From contig DATKSG010000064.1 of the NCBI GenBank assembly GCA_035531775.1, forward strand, positions 1 through 22,243: a stretch of DNA of 22,243 nucleotides, written 5' to 3'. Position 1 is the stretch's first letter. Every line of letters starts with the position of its first letter. A program made the position numbers and the translations under genes. This DNA is from DATKSG01 sp035531775 (lineage in GTDB: Bacteria; Actinomycetota; Acidimicrobiia; Acidimicrobiales; UBA8190). Positions 8,332-15,636 of this stretch are shown here, in pieces. The notes beneath the pieces are model-generated. The model was given only the letters and a program-made list of their open reading frames with translations, was not told where the DNA came from and did not search any database.

Positions 8332-8377
8332 GAGCTCGGACTTTCCTCGGAGGCGCCGCCGTACCGGCCGAAGCAGT

Positions 8378-8383
8378 TACCGT
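8378..8383 (+). promoter_or_regulatory. Weak candidate -10 (TACCGT) upstream of the GT4 gene
   Basis: TACCGT lies in the 79-base gap between the two glycosyltransferase genes, followed by a purine-rich GGCAGGGGGGTAGGG ribosome-binding stretch ending a few bases before the GTG at 8411. No -35 is clear. Readthrough from the upstream gene is equally possible. Confidence 0.25.
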
Positions 8384-8410
8384 GGGGGTGGAAGGCAGGG
8401 GGGTAGGGCA

Positions 8411-9697
8411 GTGACCGATATGGAGGCGTCCGCCGGCTCACCGGCCGAGCACCGGCTGCTGGCCGGGCCATGGCCGGGCCCTTCGGCGCCGGCCACCGAC
8501 GACCTCGCCATCGGGCCCGAGGCCGGGGTACTTAGCCCCGGTTCCGAGTTGGCCCAGGTGGCTACGACGGCCCTGGCCGCCGGTCTCCGACGGGTCGGGA
8601 TCCTGGCCTGGCGAGACCTGGATGACCCCGAAGCGGGTGGATCGGAGCTCCACGCCCATCGAGTGGCTTCGTCGTGGGCCGAGGCCGGCCTCGACGTCAC
8701 CATGCGGACCTCGGCCGTATCCGGCGCGCCGGCGCTGACCACGCGCCACGGGTACCAGGTGATACGGCGCTCGGGGCGCTACGGGGTCTTTCCGCGGGCC
8801 ATGGCCGAAGGGTTCCTCGGGCGCCGTGATCTCCACGGCGTGGTCGAGGTTTGGAACGGCGTGCCCTTCCTGACTCCGCTGTGGTGTCGGCGGGCGCATG
8901 TGGCTTTCATCCACCACGTGCACGCCGACATGTGGGCCATGACGCTGCCACCGAACCTGGCCCGCCTGGGCCGGTTGCTCGAGCGCCGCTTGGCCCCCCC
9001 GCTCTACCGCCGTTCGCCGGTGGTGACGCTGTCGGAGTCGTCGCGCCTCGAGATCGTCCGCATGCTCCGGCTGCCGCCAGCGCGGGTGCGGGTGGTACCC
9101 CCCGGGGTGGACGGCTGCTTCGCCCCGGGCCCGGGCCGCTCACCCACGCCCATGGTGCTGTCGGTGGGGCGGTTGGTCCCGGTCAAGCGCTTCCCCATGC
9201 TGGTGCAGGCCCTGGTGGCCGCCAGGCGCCGGGTGGGCGACCTGCGCGCCGTCATCGTGGGCGAAGGCTATGCCCGCCCCGAGCTCGAGGCGGCCGTGGC
9301 CGGCGCCGGGGCGCAGGGCTGGATCGAGCTTCGCGGTCATGTCGACCAGGACGAGCTGGTGGCGCTGTACCGCCAGGCCTGGGTGCTGGCCAGCGCCTCG
9401 AAACGCGAAGGATGGGGGATGTCGATCTCCGAAGCAGCTGCCTGCGGCACTCCGGCGGTGGTCAGCCGGATCGCCGGGCACATCGATGCCGTGGTCGACG
9501 GCGTGAGCGGGGTGCTCGTCGACACGGCCGACGACATGGGAGGCGCGCTGGCTTCGGTGCTCGCCGACCGCCTGTGGCGTGAGCGGCTTCGACGCGGCGC
9601 CATGGCCCACGTGAGCGGATTGCAGTGGTCGGCCACCGCCGCCGGCACCTTGAGCGTGTTGCTGGGCGAGCACCGCGCCGCTCGGTCCCGGCACTGA
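8411..9697 (+). CDS. GT4-family (GT-B fold) glycosyltransferase
   Basis: A 428-residue cytoplasmic, probably membrane-associated, retaining glycosyltransferase that uses a nucleotide-sugar donor. The N-terminal acceptor domain carries GGSELHAHRVASSWAEAG (77-94). The C-terminal donor domain starts with VLSVGRLVPVKRFPMLVQAL (249-268) and contains the EX7E motif at E333 to E341 (EGWGMSISE), followed by ACGTPAVVSRIAGH. The first 60 or so residues are Pro/Gly/Ala-rich and outside the fold, so a later start (for example the GTG near 8558) is possible. The chosen GTG at 8411 has a purine-rich ribosome site. It lies downstream of the PIG-V-like gene and converges, 16 bases apart, on the AftD-like gene. 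All three probably serve one surface glycan or glycolipid pathway. Confidence 0.88.
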   Translation: MTDMEASAGSPAEHRLLAGPWPGPSAPATDDLAIGPEAGVLSPGSELAQVATTALAAGLRRVGILAWRDLDDPEAGGSELHAHRVASSWAEAGLDVTMRTSAVSGAPALTTRHGYQVIRRSGRYGVFPRAMAEGFLGRRDLHGVVEVWNGVPFLTPLWCRRAHVAFIHHVHADMWAMTLPPNLARLGRLLERRLAPPLYRRSPVVTLSESSRLEIVRMLRLPPARVRVVPPGVDGCFAPGPGRSPTPMVLSVGRLVPVKRFPMLVQALVAARRRVGDLRAVIVGEGYARPELEAAVAGAGAQGWIELRGHVDQDELVALYRQAWVLASASKREGWGMSISEAAACGTPAVVSRIAGHIDAVVDGVSGVLVDTADDMGGALASVLADRLWRERLRRGAMAHVSGLQWSATAAGTLSVLLGEHRAARSRH

Positions 9698-9713
9698 CCG
9701 GGCCTATCCGGCC

Positions 9714-12700
9714 TCAGCGCTGCCGCCGTCGCACCCAAACCACGGCCAGGTCTGCCACCAATGCCATAGCAGCCAGCCAGGCCAAGGTGGAGGCGGTCGT
9801 GAAGTGCGACGGCCAGTTCCCGTCGGCGCCTGGGGCGTCCGCCACTTGAAGAGCCACCACGGCAGCCGCCGTGGCCAGCACCAGGGCGGCAGTGACCGCC
9901 ATCAAGGCCAACCGGCCGCCCCGCCACCGGACGCCGAGCGCCACGAGGGCAGCAGCTACCAGACCCCACCAGGGCCATCCCGGGACGAGGAGGGCAACCA
10001 CGGCGCCCGTACCCAAGGCGCCGATCGCGCCCCGCACCCACGGGGCGCGGGCGCCGGCCGGGGGCAGAGGCAGGGCCCACACCGGGGAGACCTGGCCGTC
10101 GCCCGCGGCCATGTGGGCGCCCGCGGCGTGCGCCGGGCGCCGCCGCCGTGGACGCCACGCCACCAGCACCAGGCACAACGCCGCCCCGAGCGACGACGCC
10201 ACCATGGCCAGGTCCACAGCCGACTGGGGCGTCCAGCGCAATGTCACCGTCACCGCGGTCCCGGGTGGGAGCTCTGAAGGGTTCACCAGCCACCCGTCGG
10301 CGAAGCCGTCCACCAGCTGGGGCGCGCCCAGTGACCGCCCGTCGGCCATGGTGGCCTGCCACCCGGGGTTGATGCTCTCACCGAGAACTAGCCAGAAGGC
10401 GTTGCGGGCCGGGCCCACCCGCACCCGCCAGGACGAGGCTCCGGTGGCCTGTGCCGTGATGGTTGGCGCGGCGGCCGTGGAGATGGACGCCGTCGCCGGA
10501 GTCGAATCGAGCACCAGCTGGTCGAGGTCGAGCCCGCTCAGGTGGCCGGCCATGGCCACCAGGCTGTGGCGTCCGGGGCCCAGGGTGATCCCTGCCTGAT
10601 CGCGGCCGCAAGGGGCCACGGCCAGAGGCAGGCCCCCCAGGGCGTCACTGGTTGTCCCGCTCACGCGCAGCGACACGGGGCGCCCGTCGATGCGCAACAG
10701 ATCGCTGCGGCACACGGCCGGCATCTGCGGCGGGGGCTGGGGGGCTCGCACACCGGGGATGCCGAGCTCGGCCACGGCCAAGGGCAGGGCGTGGCGCCCA
10801 CCGGAGTAGTAGTCATGCGCCCACTCGAGGCGCACCGAGGTGAAGGTGACGGTGATCTGGCGACCGGTCAGTGCGGCGAAGTGCAACGGTACCGACGTCG
10901 TGTCGCCGGCTCCGGCGCCGTCGGTGATGGCCGGCAGGGCCACGGTGACCGAGCCGCGTTCGGTGGCAATGCGCAGCGCCGTGGGCACCGAGTGCTCGCC
11001 GTCGGCCACCACCTGCAGGTCGAGATGGTCGAAGGTCACCGGCGCCGGCACGTGCACCGAGATCCATTGGCCCGCCTGGTGAGAGGCCCCGAAGCCCGGC
11101 GACCACCAGGTGCCCGAGTCGCCGTCGAGGGCGGCCGAGGCCGTGGCCCGGCGGTCGCCGGGAAGGCGGCCGAGCGAGTAGGCCACCACACCGGAGCCGT
11201 TGGTCCCGGGGCGCCCCACCAAGCGGTCGATGTCGGCATCGGGAATGAGGGCGTCGATACGGGCTTGGCCCGACAAGGTGAAGGTGCGCGCCGTCGGGAG
11301 CCAGAACTGCCGATCGAGGGCCGGTTCGGGGTCCTGGCGCGGGGGCACCGGCGCCACGCGGAGGCGGGTCATGACGATGGTGAGCCGATGCGAAATGGAA
11401 GCCCTTCCCACGGCGCGCAGGAGATCCTCGGGCATGGACACCCGTTCCTCGGCCCGGGTGCCTGCCACCGACACCTCGGCCAGGCCCACCGGTGACACCC
11501 CCGGTCCGAGAGCGCGCTTCGGGGACAGATTGGTGGCGTCGATGGTGACGCGCAGCCGTCGGAACGAGCGCTCGGGGAAAGTCACCACCTGGCCCCCGCC
11601 GGTGCGCGACCCCGGTCCCAAGTCCACCCGCACCGACGCACCGGAGTCGAAGCGCAGTGTGACGGCGGTGATCCATTGGTCGGCGTCACCTTGGGCCTGC
11701 ATCAGAGTCACCTGGTCGGCACTGACGCGGTGGAGCAAGGCCACCTGCCACCACTGGCCGCGGGGGTCGAGGAAGGGGCCGACCTCCCACGCCGTGTCGA
11801 GGTTGCCGTCGATGGCCTCGAGGGGACGGTCTTCGGGCAGATAGGCGAGGGGGCTCCCGTAGGACGACGCCGTAACCGACGTCACGCCGAGGGCCACGGT
11901 GGTCGACTGGGCATCGGCGGGGGCGCCCGGGAATATGTCGAGTGGGGCATCGTTGGGGTCCGAAGGCTGCCGCTCGCCGGCCGCCAGCGTCCGCCCGGCC
12001 ACGGCCTGGATCGTGTTCCAGCGGAACGCCTGTCGGCGGTTGGTGTCGGTGAGCACCAGGCGCGCTCCACCGACCATGGCGCTGCGTAGGGTCCCGCCAT
12101 GGGTGTCGAGCGAGCCGGCATAGAGGATCACCGGCGACGACGCCCCGGCGCCCAAGACCCCGGCGGCGGCGGCGTCCACCAGGCCCACGCCGTCGCCGTC
12201 GACCACCACCGCCGACGTCACCGGCTCGGCCCGTACGAGTGGCCTGGGATGGCGCACCCCCAACACGGCCAGCGGCGGTGGCGGAGGAGTGCGCGGCGGC
12301 AAGGCCAATGTGGACTCGTCCACCGCCCTGGTCGGCGCCACGTTCGGTACGGGCACGCCGAAGGCTTCGGGTGGCGACAGGCCGGGCGGCGTGGGCGACA
12401 GCTGGGACCAGAAGACCGAGGGGTCGGGTTGTCCGTAGCGCTCGTAGGCCAGGTCGTTCTGGACCAGGACGTCTCCGGCGCCGAGCAGGCGCGCCAGGGG
12501 GGCGATGGTGGCCGGGTCGAGGGTGCCGTCCTGCATGGGCCCGTCGAGTCCGTAGAGCAGGTCTTCACCGGCCAGGGAGCCGAGGACCTGTTGCTCGCGG
12601 GTCACGAAAGGCCGGTTGAGCAGAGCCGGCCATAGCGGGTCCACGGTGTCGCCGAACCGGTAGGCGGCGAAGTTCTCCCCGGGGATGGCCAGCACCCGGG

Positions 12701-14159
12701 TCGAGCGGTTCCGGGCGTCGAGGGCGGTGGCGGCCTGGCGCACGGCACTCGGGAGCGTGGCCGGCTCGGTGAAGTGCCCCGGCACCGTGGTGCCGTTCCA
12801 CACCGCCGGGTTGGCCACCACCACCAGGCCGAGAGCCACACCGCCCACCACCAGGCCGAGCAGGCGGGACCGTGTGACCACGGCGCTGACGGCGGCTCCG
12901 AGCAGCATGGCGATGGCCAGGACGAGCAGCGGCGTGGCCCGGTCGGTCGATCGCAGGGCCAAGCCCACCGACGACGTGGTGAACAGGCCCCGCAGGAGCT
13001 GGCCGAAGGGCGAAGGACCGGCAAACGGGGCCGCCCCCACGGCCAGGGCCAGGCCGACCACGCCCAGCACGACGAAGAAGGCCCGATGCCGCCAGCGGGT
13101 GACGAAGGCGCCCGTGAAAGCCAGCGCCACCACGCTGTAGCCGGCGGCCAGCACCCACAGCTGTTGCGTGAACTGGGCCAGGGTGGGAACCCACGCCCCG
13201 GCCTCATCGCCACCGTAGAAGTACCAGTACCCGAGACCCCGCAATACTTCCGAGGCCATGGAGGTGCTGCTCACCACCGGGACGGTCTCGGTGTACTTGA
13301 GGATGTCGATGCCGTACCCGCCCTCCACGGCCAAGCCGACCAACCACCACGCCGAGGTGGCGCCGACCAGTGCGGCGAGGTGCCACAGCGTGTTCCACAC
13401 CCGGCGCCATGGGTGTAGGGCCGTGGCGCCGGCGTAGGCCAGCCACAGCAGAGGGGCCAAGCCGACGTAGAAGGCCGAACTGGCATTGACACTGCTCATG
13501 GCCGCCACCACCAGCGCCATCAGGGCCGGATGGCGCCAGCGGCCGCTTCGCAGTGCCCGCTCGGTGAGCCCGAGCAACCAGGGGAGCGCCGCCCAAGGCA
13601 GCAAGATCACCGAGATCCGCCCGACGTACTGCAAGAAGTACGGGGACAACATGAAGGCGGCGCTCGCCACCACCAACCCGTGGCGGTCGAGGCGCAGAGT
13701 CCGGCCTAGGAACAGCACCCCGGCCCCGGCGGCGAACAGGATGGCCGCCACCCACAGGCGCTCGGCCACCCAGGTGGGGATAGCCAGGGCGTGGGCCGCC
13801 CAGAAGAACGGCCCCATGGGGAACAGGTAGCCGATCTGTTGGTGGGTGACGGTGCCCAGGCCCACGGTGGGATCCCACATCGACGCCGACTGGCCCAGGA
13901 ATCGCCCCGGATCGAGGTACAGATAGCTCTTGGTGTCGGCGTCCACCACACCGGGTTGGGCCAGCAGCTGAGGCACCAGCGCCACCAGAGCCAGAACGAG
14001 ATGCTCGGCGACGGCGGTCAGGCGGCGACGGGAGGCTGGCGGCGCTGTCGATCGTGGCAGGTCGGTAGTGTACGCACGCGCCGCTGTCGGCAGCGGGGAG
14101 GCGAGAGGAAGAGGCGCTGCCCAGGTTGACCGGAGAGCGGCCGCTGCAGGGGGTGACAC
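9714..14159 (-). CDS. AftD-like alpha-(1->3)-arabinofuranosyltransferase family protein (DUF3367/GT-C)
   Basis: A 1481-residue multi-domain membrane protein. The N-terminal GT-C region has about 11 helices between residues 50 and 450. Its first loop has VDADTKSYLYLDPGRFL (D73/D75 likely catalytic) followed by YLFPMGPFFWAAHAL, closely matching the start of mycobacterial AftD, which adds arabinofuranose to cell-wall arabinan from decaprenyl-phosphate-arabinose. An extracellular stretch holds two discoidin/F5-8C-like carbohydrate-binding modules at about 757-900 (AIDGNLDTAWEV) and 990-1135 (ALDGDSGTWWSPGF). The C-terminus has five helices (1317-1334, 1375-1475). The GTG at 14157-14159 has AGGAG 8 bases upstream and is the only canonical start that keeps helix 1 whole, adding about 45 Ala/Pro-rich residues. 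It overlaps the divergent methyltransferase gene. True donor and acceptor are uncertain in a lineage without confirmed arabinogalactan. Confidence 0.88.
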   Translation of the reverse strand: MSPPAAAALRSTWAAPLPLASPLPTAARAYTTDLPRSTAPPASRRRLTAVAEHLVLALVALVPQLLAQPGVVDADTKSYLYLDPGRFLGQSASMWDPTVGLGTVTHQQIGYLFPMGPFFWAAHALAIPTWVAERLWVAAILFAAGAGVLFLGRTLRLDRHGLVVASAAFMLSPYFLQYVGRISVILLPWAALPWLLGLTERALRSGRWRHPALMALVVAAMSSVNASSAFYVGLAPLLWLAYAGATALHPWRRVWNTLWHLAALVGATSAWWLVGLAVEGGYGIDILKYTETVPVVSSTSMASEVLRGLGYWYFYGGDEAGAWVPTLAQFTQQLWVLAAGYSVVALAFTGAFVTRWRHRAFFVVLGVVGLALAVGAAPFAGPSPFGQLLRGLFTTSSVGLALRSTDRATPLLVLAIAMLLGAAVSAVVTRSRLLGLVVGGVALGLVVVANPAVWNGTTVPGHFTEPATLPSAVRQAATALDARNRSTRVLAIPGENFAAYRFGDTVDPLWPALLNRPFVTREQQVLGSLAGEDLLYGLDGPMQDGTLDPATIAPLARLLGAGDVLVQNDLAYERYGQPDPSVFWSQLSPTPPGLSPPEAFGVPVPNVAPTRAVDESTLALPPRTPPPPPLAVLGVRHPRPLVRAEPVTSAVVVDGDGVGLVDAAAAGVLGAGASSPVILYAGSLDTHGGTLRSAMVGGARLVLTDTNRRQAFRWNTIQAVAGRTLAAGERQPSDPNDAPLDIFPGAPADAQSTTVALGVTSVTASSYGSPLAYLPEDRPLEAIDGNLDTAWEVGPFLDPRGQWWQVALLHRVSADQVTLMQAQGDADQWITAVTLRFDSGASVRVDLGPGSRTGGGQVVTFPERSFRRLRVTIDATNLSPKRALGPGVSPVGLAEVSVAGTRAEERVSMPEDLLRAVGRASISHRLTIVMTRLRVAPVPPRQDPEPALDRQFWLPTARTFTLSGQARIDALIPDADIDRLVGRPGTNGSGVVAYSLGRLPGDRRATASAALDGDSGTWWSPGFGASHQAGQWISVHVPAPVTFDHLDLQVVADGEHSVPTALRIATERGSVTVALPAITDGAGAGDTTSVPLHFAALTGRQITVTFTSVRLEWAHDYYSGGRHALPLAVAELGIPGVRAPQPPPQMPAVCRSDLLRIDGRPVSLRVSGTTSDALGGLPLAVAPCGRDQAGITLGPGRHSLVAMAGHLSGLDLDQLVLDSTPATASISTAAAPTITAQATGASSWRVRVGPARNAFWLVLGESINPGWQATMADGRSLGAPQLVDGFADGWLVNPSELPPGTAVTVTLRWTPQSAVDLAMVASSLGAALCLVLVAWRPRRRRPAHAAGAHMAAGDGQVSPVWALPLPPAGARAPWVRGAIGALGTGAVVALLVPGWPWWGLVAAALVALGVRWRGGRLALMAVTAALVLATAAAVVALQVADAPGADGNWPSHFTTASTLAWLAAMALVADLAVVWVRRRQR
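14066..14071 (+). promoter_or_regulatory. Candidate -10 (TAGTGT) for the methyltransferase gene
   Basis: TAGTGT matches TANNNT; CTGTCG at 14044-14049 is a possible -35 with a 16-base spacer. Transcription would start near 14078, giving a leader of about 48 bases that contains the purine-rich GGAGGCGAGAGGAAGAGG before the TTG at 14126. The element lies inside the N-terminal coding region of the AftD-like gene on the other strand. Confidence 0.35.
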
Positions 14160-14911
14160 CCGACTCGCTCCTGGCCCTGCACGACGCCGGCTACCGAGCC
14201 GTGATCGAACGCCTCGGCCCTGGAAGCGTGCTCGACCTCGGGTGCGGCCAAGGCTTCGAGTCGGTGCGACTCGGGGGCCCGGGCCGCACGGTGGTGGGCG
14301 TGGACTACAGCACAGAGGCGCTCGGAGACGCCCGGCGACGCTTCGCCGCTCAGGGGCTGCGGCTGGTGGCCGGCGACGCCGCCGGGCTGGGCCTGGCCTC
14401 GGCGGCCTTCGACTGGGTGTGCTCGTCGCACCTGGTCGAGCACTTCCGAGACCCGTCGCATCACGTCCGGGAGCTGGCCCGCGTCCTGCATCCCGACGGC
14501 ACTGCCTTCGTCATCACTCCGAACGCCCCGGCCGATTTCGAGAATCCCTTCCACCTGCGCCTGTTCCGGGCCGACGAGTTGGCCGACGAGTTGGGCCGGT
14601 CCTTCGCCGAGGTGTCGGTCCTCGGCATCGACGGCTCCGCAGCCGTGAAGGCCGATTTCGACCGGCGACGGGCCAAGGCGGCGCGGCTGCTCCGCCTCGA
14701 CGTGTTCGGCCTGCGCCATCGGATGCCGAGGTCGTGGTACATCGCCGTCTACACCCGGGCGTTGCCGCTCGCCTATCGGCTACTGGGTAGCGGCGACAGC
14801 GGTGGGCACAGTGGGATCGACGCCGGCGACTTCTTCGTAACCGATGCTCTCGATGACACCACGCTGGTGCTCTTCGCCGTCGCCCGACGTCCGAGGGGCC
14901 GGCACCTGTGA
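14126..14911 (+). CDS. Class I SAM-dependent methyltransferase
   Basis: A 261-residue soluble methyltransferase of the Methyltransf_11/25 type. Motif I is VLDLGCGQG (35-43), the acidic residue binding the SAM ribose is D60 (VVGVDYS), motif II-like GDAAGL is at 83-88, then FDWVCSSHLVEHFRDP (95-110) and LARVLHPDGTAFVITPN. The C-terminal half is less conserved and has FRADELADELGRSF. The TTG at 14126 is preceded by GAGGAAGAGG; GTG 14153 is an in-frame alternative without a good ribosome site. The conserved-looking ALHDAGYRAVIERLGPG before motif I argues for the early start. It overlaps the divergent AftD-like gene by 34 bases and ends 28 bases before coaE, so it may be co-transcribed with coaE. 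Its neighbours suggest a sugar or lipid substrate, but this is inference. Confidence 0.88.
   Translation: MTGERPLQGVTPDSLLALHDAGYRAVIERLGPGSVLDLGCGQGFESVRLGGPGRTVVGVDYSTEALGDARRRFAAQGLRLVAGDAAGLGLASAAFDWVCSSHLVEHFRDPSHHVRELARVLHPDGTAFVITPNAPADFENPFHLRLFRADELADELGRSFAEVSVLGIDGSAAVKADFDRRRAKAARLLRLDVFGLRHRMPRSWYIAVYTRALPLAYRLLGSGDSGGHSGIDAGDFFVTDALDDTTLVLFAVARRPRGRHL
14168..14172 (-). promoter_or_regulatory. Ribosome binding site for the AftD-like gene, inside the methyltransferase gene
   Basis: The minus strand reads AGGAG, 8 bases before the GTG at 14159. It supports that GTG as the true start and means the AftD-like mRNA leader is antisense to methyltransferase codons. Confidence 0.6.
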
Positions 14912-14928
14912 CGCATCGGGCGACGGGG

Positions 14929-14934
14929 GGAGGG
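14929..14934 (+). promoter_or_regulatory. Ribosome binding site deciding the coaE start
   Basis: GGAGGG within a G-rich run ends 5 bases before the TTG at 14940. The coaE frame is open further upstream (to 14844), but that part overlaps the methyltransferase gene and has no family similarity. Confidence 0.6.
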
Positions 14935-14939
14935 CGACG

Positions 14940-15587
14940 TTGCTGGCTGTGGGGCTGACCGGGGGTATCGGGTCGGGCAAGTCGACGGTGGCCGACCTCC
15001 TGGTGGCGCGCGGTGCCGTGCTCATCGACGCCGACCGCATCGCCCGCCAGGTGGTGGCCCCCGGTGGTGCGGCCTACGGGCCGGTGGTGCAGCGTTTCGG
15101 GCCGGCCGTGGTGGCGGCCGACGGCACCATCGACCGGCCGGCGCTGGCTGCGGTGGTCTTCGCCGACCCCGGGGCCCTGGCCGACCTGAACGCCATCACC
15201 CACCCGGCCATCGGCGCCGTCATGACCGAGCGCCGTGCCGCCGAGGAGGACACCGGCCACATCGTGGTCCTCGACGTGCCGCTGCTCACTCCGGCCCATC
15301 GCGACCTCCTAGGTCTCGACGCCGTGGTGGTGGTGGACTGCGACCCGGCGCTGGCGCTGCGGCGCCTGACCTCGGCCCGGGGGATGGACCGGGCCGACGC
15401 CGAAGCCCGCATGGCGGCCCAGGTCGGGCGCCACGAGCGACTCCAGGGCGCTGACCTGGTGGTGGCCAACGACGGGAGCCTGTCCGAGCTCGAGGACGAA
15501 GTGGCCAGCGCCTGGGAGAGCCTCGAGGCGATGGCCCGGTCCAAGGGCCATGGGGGTTCCGAGGAGCCGATGGGCGGCGGGGACTGA
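14940..15587 (+). CDS. coaE: Dephospho-CoA kinase
   Basis: Catalyses the last step of coenzyme A synthesis, ATP-dependent phosphorylation of the 3'-hydroxyl of dephospho-CoA, in the cytosol. From the TTG at 14940 the protein has 215 residues: P-loop GLTGGIGSGKST at 5-16, IDADRIARQVV (29-39) in the substrate-binding part, ITHPAIG (86-92), DVPLL (112-116), and RLTSARGMDRADAEARMAAQ with the Arg/Ala-rich lid. Length is normal for bacterial CoaE; actinobacterial versions with an extra C-terminal UPF0157 domain are longer, and this one lacks that domain. TTG has the better-spaced ribosome site than GTG 14949. It lies between the methyltransferase gene and uvrB, retaining the actinobacterial coaE-uvrB order. 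Confidence 0.95.
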   Translation: MLAVGLTGGIGSGKSTVADLLVARGAVLIDADRIARQVVAPGGAAYGPVVQRFGPAVVAADGTIDRPALAAVVFADPGALADLNAITHPAIGAVMTERRAAEEDTGHIVVLDVPLLTPAHRDLLGLDAVVVVDCDPALALRRLTSARGMDRADAEARMAAQVGRHERLQGADLVVANDGSLSELEDEVASAWESLEAMARSKGHGGSEEPMGGGD

Positions 15588-15624
15588 ACACTGCGGCGGG
15601 GGAGGAGGTGCCACAGCCCCCCGG

Positions 15625-15630
15625 TACCAT
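15625..15630 (+). promoter_or_regulatory. Candidate -10 element (TACCAT), leaderless uvrB start
   Basis: TACCAT ends 6 bases before the GTG at 15637. With no Shine-Dalgarno sequence in that gap, transcription and translation of uvrB probably start together. No clear -35 and no LexA-type palindrome (actinobacterial consensus-like TCGAAC-N4-GTTCGA) is seen nearby. Confidence 0.5.
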
Positions 15631-15636
15631 CGGCTG

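Noticed and set aside
9698..9713. GGCC-TATCC-GGCC between the convergent GT4 and AftD-like genes as a bidirectional terminator
   Set aside because: A 4-bp self-complementary stem is too short in GC-rich DNA to support a call.
1482..14939. The inserted block as a mobile island or phage-derived defence system
   Set aside because: No integrase, transposase, att-like repeat, tRNA or defence domain was found; every gene is a recognisable transport, glycosyl-transfer or methyl-transfer family.
15588..15636. LexA/SOS box for uvrB
   Set aside because: No TCGAAC-N4-GTTCGA-like palindrome was found in the gap or just beside it; damage control of uvrB cannot be claimed.
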